From Thermoplasmata archaeon (GTDB lineage: Archaea > Thermoplasmatota > Thermoplasmata > JAGHBH01): a DNA stretch of 6,959 nucleotides. A program made the translations under genes and the position numbers. Numbering within the stretch: the stretch's first letter is position 1; each line of letters opens with the position of its first letter. This document shows positions 1 to 4,645 of the stretch, in pieces. The stretch is from assembly GCA_021161085.1 (NCBI GenBank), contig JAGHBH010000023.1:1-6959 (forward strand), written 5' to 3'. The notes under the pieces were generated by a model. The model was given only the letters and a program-made list of their open reading frames with translations, did no database searches and was not told the origin of the DNA.

Positions 1-565
1 CCCACACACTGAACTTTCCATCCCATCTCCTTCCGGTATCAGAATAATAATCCCACACATCTCGAGATATGGAACAGCTTGCATCACCAAGCAAACCTAG
101 AGCATCTTTTACATCTGTTTCCTCCCATACGCGGGAATTTGATACGGTAACCGTAGCTCCATTATGAGCCACTACCGTGAAAACCGGGGCTATTTTCCTC
201 AATTCCTCCAAATCCTCTCTGAAGATAGACACGGCCCTGTTAATATCCCCCCTTGCTCTAGTTAGGGATTCATAATGATAGCCGATCTCATGACCCATCT
301 CATGCAATCTTATAGCCGCCCTACGGGTTTTTTCTCGCATTGGAAATCTGAAATAATACGTTGAGCAGATGCCAATGTCATTTTCAATCTCCCCCATCAC
401 CACAGCAGAATCGGGATTTTTATCCACGTCGTGTCTTGTTATCACGAGGGGAGGCTTTTTAGGAACGTGATCCAAGGCATCTTTTACCGTTATGAAGGTG
501 TATCCCTGAGATTCGAGGAAGAGTAGGAGTCGTTCATAGACAACCAGGGTGAAGTCACGGGTCAT
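1..565 (-). CDS. Polysaccharide deacetylase-like (NodB-superfamily-like) protein, C-terminus cut by window edge
   Basis: An open minus-strand frame runs from ATG at 565 down to position 1 without a stop, giving 188 residues of an incomplete protein. Visible motifs, numbered from this ATG, are TRHDVD (43-48), which looks like the Asp-containing first motif of carbohydrate deacetylases, GHEIGYHYE (91-99), which looks like the second metal-site motif, VAHNG (132-136) and YYSDTGRRWDG (173-183). In classical NodB enzymes a second metal His follows the first by four residues; here that place is Leu, so this is a divergent subfamily and hydrolase activity is not assured. There is no signal peptide, so it is probably cytoplasmic. 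A TATA-like box about 27 bases upstream fits a leaderless transcript and supports this start. GC content (about 42-52%) and codon use (many AAA, ATT, GTA, TTG and CTA) differ strongly from the neighbouring operon, which suggests recent acquisition. Likely role, by inference, is processing of a surface glycan or its precursor. Family confidence is moderate; the substrate is unknown. Confidence 0.72.
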   Translation of the reverse strand, partial: MTRDFTLVVYERLLLFLESQGYTFITVKDALDHVPKKPPLVITRHDVDKNPDSAVVMGEIENDIGICSTYYFRFPMREKTRRAAIRLHEMGHEIGYHYESLTRARGDINRAVSIFREDLEELRKIAPVFTVVAHNGATVTVSNSRVWEETDVKDALGLLGDASCSISRDVWDYYSDTGRRWDGKFSVW

Positions 566-586
566 CCGTGTTATGAAAGAGAAGGT

Positions 587-596
587 CTTATTAATT
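587..596 (-). promoter_or_regulatory. TATA-like box for the deacetylase-like gene
   Basis: Read on the minus strand the sequence is AATTAATAAG. Its centre lies about 27 bases upstream of the ATG at 565. An archaeal TATA box sits about 26 bases before the transcription start, so transcription would begin at or next to the start codon and give a leaderless mRNA. No Shine-Dalgarno sequence is seen before that ATG, which agrees. Confidence 0.5.
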
Positions 597-714
597 GTTT
601 CCCTTCATCCAAACCCATTTCTTCTCACGTTTTTTCTCACAAACCCCGGATTTCCCCCTTTTACTCTCCCAACTTTACTTGCAAACCATATTCTTACACA
701 TGCCTTTCCCATAG

Positions 715-724
715 AATTATATAG
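715..724 (+). promoter_or_regulatory. TATA-like box for the radical SAM/Alg14/Alg13 operon
   Basis: AATTATATAG is the best TATA-like match in the gap. Its centre is at about 719-720, which predicts a transcription start near 745 and a leader of about 8 bases before the ATG at 753. This near-leaderless arrangement supports 753 rather than the upstream GTG at 549 as the start of the first gene of the operon. Confidence 0.5.
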
Positions 725-752
725 AGTACTATCAGTCATCACCTTGAGAGCC

Positions 753-2204
753 ATGCGTGTTGCACTTGTGAAGCCGAACTGCGATGTCTACAGGCGTTTT
801 AAGCTGGGCAAGAGGACCACCAAACTGCCCCCCCTGGGCCTCATGTATCTGGCGTCTGTTCTCGAGAGGGAGGGGCACGAGGTCATGATACTGGATGCCG
901 AGGCAAAAGGCCTATCCATGGAGGAGACCGTCTCCCGCACCCTGGAGTGGAGGCCGGAGCTGGTGGGCGTGGGGCCAACGACACCTGAGATGACCATGGC
1001 CAACGACTTCCTGGAGAGGATAAAAAATGATGGCGGCGAGGTTGTCACCGTGGCCGGAGGATTCCACCCCTCTGCCCTCCCGGAGGAGACCCTGGAGCGG
1101 TTTCCCTCCATAGATTTCGTGATAAAAGGGGAGGGGGAATACACCCTGGCCGAACTCGTCTCCCATCTGGAAAGTGGAAAACCTGGCCTCGGGGAGATAG
1201 ACGGGCTCTATTACCGGGAAAACGGCACCATCCGGAAGAACAGGCCCAGGGAGCCCATACTGCATCTGGACGAACTGCCCTTCCCCGCCCGCCATCTGAT
1301 TGACCCGGAGGAGTATCTCATGCCCGTTCCGCAGGAGGGGCTGGTGAGGAACACCATGATCCAGACCTCCAGGGGGTGTCCATACAGGTGCATATTCTGC
1401 TACAGGTCAAAGGACCCGGCCAACCTTAGGGCGAGGTCGCCGGAGAACGTTCTAGACGAGCTGCAGGAGGCCGTGGAAAAATATTCCGTCAGGAGCGTCT
1501 TTTTCGCCGACGACACCTTCACGTTTTCCAAGAAGAGGACGGAGAAGATCGTGGAGGGTATGATGGAGCGGGGGATAGACATCCGGTGGTACTGTCTGGC
1601 CAGGGCGGACACCGTGGACGAGGAGCTGCTGCGGAAGATGAAAAAGGCAGGGCTGGTGGAGCTGAGCATGGGAGTGGAGACCGGCAACCAGAAGATGCTG
1701 GACATGGTGGGAAAGCATACCACGCTGGAAAAGTATCGGGAGGCGTACAGGATCGCCAAGAAGGTGGGTGTCGTCACCCGGGGCTCTTTCATCATCGGCC
1801 TCCCCTACGAGACCAGGGAGACCATACGGCAGACGATAGACTTCGCCAAGAGTCTGGACCTGGATGCGGCGTTCTTCAACATCGCCACACCCTATCCGGG
1901 ATCCGTTCTGGGTGACATGGCATTCCGGGGGGAAGGGCTCAGGGCCCTGACCAATGACTGGGAGGAGTACCAGCGCTGGGGGGGTGCGGTGATAGAGCTG
2001 GATGGGATAAGTCCGGAGGAACTGGTCAAATGGCAGAAGAGGGCCATGCTGGAGTTCTACCTCCGGCCGAAGATAATATTCCACCATCTGGTGTATCTGG
2101 TACAGGCCAGACAGTTCCTTCTGGGATACCTGCCCAACCCCCTGGGCATATTCTCCTCCCTCTTCCAGTCCCTGAGGCCCCAGAGGAGCCCGGAAAAGCG
2201 GTAG
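753..2204 (+). CDS. B12-binding-domain radical SAM protein (BchE/HpnJ-like class), substrate unknown
   Basis: A 483-residue protein of usual length for cobalamin-dependent-type (class B) radical SAM enzymes. Residues 1-140 form a Rossmann-like B12-binding domain with LPPLGLMYLASVLE (25-38), VGVGPTTP (71-78), AGGFHP (101-106) and IKGEGEYTL (124-132). The classical DxHxxG cobalamin ligand motif is absent, which is common in this class. The radical SAM domain follows from about 200, with the cluster-binding motif SRGCPYRCIFC (C209, C213, C216), the SAM-contact strand SMGVETG (305-311) and IIGLPYETRE (347-356). The C-terminus (about 432-470) is aromatic and hydrophobic without a clear transmembrane span. 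The start at ATG 753 is chosen because the B12 domain begins immediately there and a TATA-like box precedes it. It is the first gene of an apparent operon with the Alg14- and Alg13-like genes. Family members methylate or rearrange unactivated carbons in lipids, pigments and sugars; archaeal GDGT ring synthases belong to the same broad class. A glycan or polyprenyl-lipid substrate is an inference from context only. Confidence 0.88.
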   Translation: MRVALVKPNCDVYRRFKLGKRTTKLPPLGLMYLASVLEREGHEVMILDAEAKGLSMEETVSRTLEWRPELVGVGPTTPEMTMANDFLERIKNDGGEVVTVAGGFHPSALPEETLERFPSIDFVIKGEGEYTLAELVSHLESGKPGLGEIDGLYYRENGTIRKNRPREPILHLDELPFPARHLIDPEEYLMPVPQEGLVRNTMIQTSRGCPYRCIFCYRSKDPANLRARSPENVLDELQEAVEKYSVRSVFFADDTFTFSKKRTEKIVEGMMERGIDIRWYCLARADTVDEELLRKMKKAGLVELSMGVETGNQKMLDMVGKHTTLEKYREAYRIAKKVGVVTRGSFIIGLPYETRETIRQTIDFAKSLDLDAAFFNIATPYPGSVLGDMAFRGEGLRALTNDWEEYQRWGGAVIELDGISPEELVKWQKRAMLEFYLRPKIIFHHLVYLVQARQFLLGYLPNPLGIFSSLFQSLRPQRSPEKR

Positions 2205-2230
2205 GAGCATGAATGAGGAAGGCGGAAAAG

Positions 2231-2236
2231 AGGAGG
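2231..2236 (+). promoter_or_regulatory. Shine-Dalgarno site for the Alg14-like gene
   Basis: AGGAGG lies 7 bases before the ATG at 2244. This decides the start among three nearby ATGs (2209, 2240, 2244): only 2244 is in frame with the conserved glycosyltransferase motif. Confidence 0.7.
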
Positions 2237-2243
2237 AAGATGG

Positions 2244-2723
2244 ATGGCCCGGATACTCGCCGTGTTCGCAGGAGGCGGCCACACCCAGGAGACCGCCTTT
2301 CTCGTGGAGCATCTGGGGCCGTCCCACGAGTACGCCTATGCCATGCTGCCCGGGGACGATCTGTCCCCCCACAAGCGACCCTATCCCGGGGAGATAGTGC
2401 GGGTGAGAAAACCGGGCGGATGGGGTGACAGCCCCTTTTCATTCATCTGGAAGACCGCCGTCTCCCTCCTGGATTCCCTGGGTGCGGTGATACGCACCGA
2501 CCCGGACATGGTGGTCAGCGTGGGGAAGGATATCACCGTCCCCATCTCCCTGGCCGCCAAGTTTCTCGGAAAGAAGGTGGTGTATGTGGAGACCATGCAG
2601 AAGGTCTACACGGCCAGCACGGCGGGGAAGATTCTCTACCGGTTCGCAGACCTCTTCTTCGTACAGTGGCCTGAGATGAAGGGCAGGTTTCCGAAAGCCA
2701 TCTACGCAGGGAGGCTGGTGTGA
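2244..2723 (+). CDS. Alg14/PssD-like UDP-GlcNAc transferase subunit
   Basis: 159 residues, the usual size for Alg14/PssD/Cps14F-type subunits. The N-terminus has the glycine-rich AGGGHTQE (9-16), equivalent to the GSGGHT loop of the family. The C-terminal half carries the hallmark chain PDMVVSVGKDITVP (87-100), LGKKVVYVET (108-117), STAGKILYRFADLFFVQWPE (125-144) and YAGRL (154-158). In the eukaryotic pair, Alg14 anchors the catalytic Alg13 at the ER membrane, and together they add the second GlcNAc to GlcNAc-PP-dolichol; bacterial PssD/PssE pairs act in the same way on capsule lipids. No N-terminal membrane anchor is visible, unlike yeast Alg14, so membrane attachment must come from amphipathic surfaces or a partner. 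It lies 39 bases after the radical SAM gene and one base before the Alg13-like gene, which fits an obligate heterodimer. Family assignment is strong; the exact donor sugar is inferred. Confidence 0.9.
   Translation: MARILAVFAGGGHTQETAFLVEHLGPSHEYAYAMLPGDDLSPHKRPYPGEIVRVRKPGGWGDSPFSFIWKTAVSLLDSLGAVIRTDPDMVVSVGKDITVPISLAAKFLGKKVVYVETMQKVYTASTAGKILYRFADLFFVQWPEMKGRFPKAIYAGRLV
2709..2714 (+). promoter_or_regulatory. Shine-Dalgarno site for the Alg13-like gene
   Basis: GGGAGG inside the end of the Alg14-like gene lies 10 bases before the ATG at 2725. The spacing is slightly long but there is no better candidate; coupling to the stop at 2721-2723 probably helps initiation. Confidence 0.4.
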
Positions 2724-2724
2724 G

Positions 2725-3246
2725 ATGCTGTTCGTCACCGTGGGCAGCACGTATTTCGACCGGCTCATCAGGGAGGTTGACCGCCTGGCGGGGGAGAACC
2801 GTCTGCCCGGGGTCCTCGGGGATGAGGTGGTGGCCCAGATAGGCAGCGGAAAATACGAGCCCAAACACATACGATTTTTCAGATACGCACCCAGCCTCCA
2901 GGAGTACTTCGAAAGGGCGGATCTGGTCATCTCCCATGCCGCCGCCGGAACCCTCTTTCCCCTCCTCAACATGGGAAAGCGGGTGGTGGCCGTCACCAAC
3001 CCCAGGCTGAGGATATACACGGAGGGGGACATGATAGAGGTGGAGAGCAGGGTGAGGGGAAGGATGCGCATAGAATACAGGCAGCAGGAACTCCCCATGA
3101 AACTGGAGGAAGAGGGATATCTCGTCTGGTGTCCCAGGGTGGAAGAACTGGAGGAAGCGATAGAAAAGGCCCTATCTGCGGATTTCAAGAGGTACACGCC
3201 TCCGCCCTGCACCATCCGGGAGCACGTGGAGAGACTGCTGGGATGA
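2725..3246 (+). CDS. Alg13/PssE-like glycosyltransferase subunit (GT28 C-terminal type)
   Basis: 173 residues, close to the usual Alg13/PssE length. Motifs in order are MLFVTVGSTYFDRLIREVD (1-19), matching the family start FVTVGT...FDRL, VVAQIGSGKYEPKH (35-48), ADLVISHAAAGT (65-76), LLNMGKRVVAV (80-90) and RQQELPMKLEEEGY (119-132). These are the donor-binding parts of a GT-B fold half-enzyme that works with the Alg14-like subunit. Two positions are off-consensus: the usual SHAGAGT reads SHAAAGT, and the segment between the conserved PR and the Q-x-E-L motif (92-123) is longer and charged, with Arg-Gln in place of the usual His-Gln. By family knowledge the pair would transfer a HexNAc from UDP-sugar to a lipid-PP-sugar on the cytoplasmic side. 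It ends the operon; only 48 bases separate its stop from that of the convergent Alg7-type gene, and no obvious U-rich terminator is present there. Confidence 0.88.
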   Translation: MLFVTVGSTYFDRLIREVDRLAGENRLPGVLGDEVVAQIGSGKYEPKHIRFFRYAPSLQEYFERADLVISHAAAGTLFPLLNMGKRVVAVTNPRLRIYTEGDMIEVESRVRGRMRIEYRQQELPMKLEEEGYLVWCPRVEELEEAIEKALSADFKRYTPPPCTIREHVERLLG

Positions 3247-3294
3247 AGGACAAGAGGCGGGAGGAGAAGGAATACGGGCGGGGGCGAAAGGGGG

Positions 3295-4371
3295 TCAGTA
3301 ATACGGGACCGCCAGCCCTATGAGGCAGAACACACCGGTGAGGGCGTACATGTAGAGGACCGCCTGCCTCTCCGTTGTGGGCCTGTGGAAGGGTATGAAC
3401 CATTTGAGGGTCAGCCTGTTGGGTACGTCCAGTGTGCCGTCGTCCCGGAGTTTTCCGAACTTTATCTGGTGGTGGTAGGGGCCGACCTCCCTGCCCGCCC
3501 GGACTAGGAGTTTTCTCCGGATGCGCCAGTAGACGTACATGAGGAAGTTGATTATGTGGGGTATGAGGATTATCACCCCGGTGAAGTAGAGGTTGTGGGA
3601 TATGATCACCGCCCCGATGGTGGCTCCGATGGCCATGGAGCCTATGTTGCCCTCGAAGAACCTGGCGGGGTATCTGTTGAACCACCAAAACCCCAGGAGG
3701 CCCCCGGTGAGTGCTGCTGCCACGAAAAGTCCTCCGGTGTCGCCGTGGATGGTGGTTTTTATGAACAGTGTCGTGAGCAGTATGAGGGAGAGACCGCTCT
3801 GGAGGCCGTTGAAGCCGGAATGCATGTTCACCAGGTTGGCCACCACCATTATGTAGACGGGAACGATGAGGTATCTTATCACCTGGGAGACCGTTATGCC
3901 CGCCCCGTCAAAGGGTATGAGAGTGCGGGTGAGATCCAGGCTGCCCAAGAGGGGAACCGGGAGGTATCGGGGCATCACCAAGACCGACACGAGGGGGTAG
4001 GAGAACAGGAGGGGGAGGAATATCTTGGAGGTGCGGCCGACGTTGACGTAGTCGTCCAGCACACCGTAGAAGGCGAAGATGAGGACCGTGTAGAGTATGG
4101 CCTCGTCCATGGCGGAGAGGGATCTGGGAAAGACGTTCTCCCCCACCACGAAGTTCACCAGCCTGAAGGCGACGGTCATGCCGATTATGGCACAGAGGCC
4201 GCCGAAGAGTATCAGAAGCCCCCCCTTGTTGGGCAGCATCACCTCGCCCGGCTTGTACATGTCCTGGGCAACGAAACCCCCCTTCCTCAGCCTGGAGGAG
4301 AAATAAGGTTCGCTGATGAGGACGGTGGCCGTACCCATCAGGGCCGTTATCAGGAGGAGAGAGGGTTCCAT
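3295..4371 (-). CDS. Alg7/DPAGT1-type UDP-HexNAc:dolichyl-phosphate HexNAc-1-P transferase (AglH-like)
   Basis: A 358-residue polytopic membrane protein of the MraY/WecA/GPT superfamily, with roughly ten hydrophobic segments by eye. Motifs are GGFVAQDMYKP (31-41), NKGGLLILFGG (48-58), GVLDDYVNVGR (103-113) with the catalytic-region DD at 106-107, NLVNMHSGFNGLQSG (179-193), FFEGNIGSMAIGA (238-250) and a C-terminal PNRLTLKWF...TERQ region (317-336). The N-x-x-x-G-x-NGL form and the C-terminal region resemble eukaryotic Alg7/DPAGT1 more than bacterial MraY. By family knowledge it starts lipid-linked oligosaccharide synthesis by moving GlcNAc-1-P from UDP-GlcNAc to dolichyl phosphate. Oddly, residue 242 is Asn (codon AAC) where the superfamily normally has Asp (GD-x-GS). 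ATG 4371 gives a first membrane helix directly at the N-terminus. The gene converges on the Alg14/Alg13 operon and diverges from the small membrane ORF and primase genes, so it is regulated separately while serving the same pathway. Exact sugar specificity is inferred. Confidence 0.87.
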   Translation of the reverse strand: MEPSLLLITALMGTATVLISEPYFSSRLRKGGFVAQDMYKPGEVMLPNKGGLLILFGGLCAIIGMTVAFRLVNFVVGENVFPRSLSAMDEAILYTVLIFAFYGVLDDYVNVGRTSKIFLPLLFSYPLVSVLVMPRYLPVPLLGSLDLTRTLIPFDGAGITVSQVIRYLIVPVYIMVVANLVNMHSGFNGLQSGLSLILLTTLFIKTTIHGDTGGLFVAAALTGGLLGFWWFNRYPARFFEGNIGSMAIGATIGAVIISHNLYFTGVIILIPHIINFLMYVYWRIRRKLLVRAGREVGPYHHQIKFGKLRDDGTLDVPNRLTLKWFIPFHRPTTERQAVLYMYALTGVFCLIGLAVPYY

Positions 4372-4382
4372 GGGAGTCCCGT

Positions 4383-4413
4383 CAATTAAGCGTAGGCTCT
4401 TATTTCTATATTT
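4383..4413. promoter_or_regulatory. Probable divergent promoter region (Alg7-type gene and small ORF)
   Basis: This 31-base AT-rich patch is the only one in the 47-base gap between divergent starts at 4371 and 4419. Read on the minus strand, AAATATAG (about 4406-4413) predicts transcription starting about 10 bases before ATG 4371. On the plus strand, CAATTAAG (4383-4390) is centred about 32 bases before ATG 4419. Both are plausible TATA-like boxes but neither is a strong match, and the assignment of each to one gene is inference. Confidence 0.35.
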
Positions 4414-4418
4414 CTGTC

Positions 4419-4577
4419 ATGGAGAGGGCTTGTAGTATCCTGTTTTCTTTTCACCGGTCGTTGAAGACTTTTCGGGATACTGCGGTCGTGGTGCTTCTGG
4501 CCCTCGCCGCGGGCTACCTGTACAGGAAGAGGGGGCCTTCCCTCCGTCTTTCCGGGGACACCGGGGCGGGCGAGTGA
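4419..4577 (+). CDS. Possible small single-span membrane protein (52 aa)
   Basis: An ATG-started frame of 52 codons ends in TGA at 4575-4577, in the gap between the divergent Alg7-type gene and priL. Residues 1-19 are basic (R3, R13, K16, R19), residues 21-37 form one hydrophobic stretch (TAVVVLLALAAGYLY core) and residues 38-40 are Arg-Lys-Arg, followed by a short polar tail. One membrane-spanning helix is therefore likely if it is translated. The first half has mixed codon use, but the second half favours G/C third positions like the flanking genes. No Shine-Dalgarno site is visible; a leaderless start is possible because an AT-rich patch lies just upstream. I do not recognise a family and assign no function. 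It could also be chance, since the gap is short. Confidence 0.42.
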   Translation: MERACSILFSFHRSLKTFRDTAVVVLLALAAGYLYRKRGPSLRLSGDTGAGE

Positions 4578-4600
4578 CCTATACCGGCGGGGGGAGGAAC

Positions 4601-4610
4601 GGTTAAGAAC
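4601..4610 (+). promoter_or_regulatory. Weak TATA-like box before priL
   Basis: GGTTAAGAAC is the only AT-leaning stretch in the 68-base gap before priL. Its centre at about 4605 predicts transcription starting near 4631 and a leader of about 15 bases. The match is weak; priL could instead be co-transcribed with the small upstream ORF. Confidence 0.28.
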
Positions 4611-4645
4611 ACGGGGGACATTGGGCCTGCGGAGCGTGCTCTGCC

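Larger units (their letters stand above)
566..752. other. Divergent intergenic region, G-poor and pyrimidine-rich on the plus strand
   Basis: This 187-base gap separates the divergent deacetylase-like and radical SAM genes and holds a TATA-like box for each. From 601 to 720 the plus strand has only 6 G in 120 bases and is dominated by C and T runs, including an 8-base TTCTCAC-type motif seen twice (around 622-640) and a T6 run. The plus-strand frame is open here and could extend the radical SAM gene by 68 codons from a GTG at 549, but the composition and lack of conserved motifs argue that it is non-coding. I see no convincing hairpin or RNA gene in it. Confidence 0.5.

Noticed and set aside
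629..636. T-rich run as a possible archaeal terminator.
   Set aside because: No plus-strand gene ends upstream of it, so there is no transcript for it to terminate.
549..752. N-terminal 68-codon extension of the radical SAM frame from GTG 549.
   Set aside because: No family motif, G-poor intergenic-like composition, overlap with the divergent gene start, and a TATA-like box correctly placed for ATG 753.
1452..2372. 306-codon minus-strand open frame.
   Set aside because: It lies antisense to the strongly supported radical SAM gene and has no recognisable motif; long shadow frames are expected at high GC.
2209..2397. 62-codon plus-strand frame starting just after the radical SAM stop.
   Set aside because: It overlaps the Alg14-like gene in another frame, has low-complexity Glu/Pro content and shows no conservation signal; the AGGAGG site favours ATG 2244.
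3556..4389. 277-codon plus-strand open frame.
   Set aside because: Antisense to the Alg7-type gene. Its translation is rich in Glu, Gly, His and Val and lacks domain motifs, which is typical of the complement of a GC-rich membrane-protein gene.
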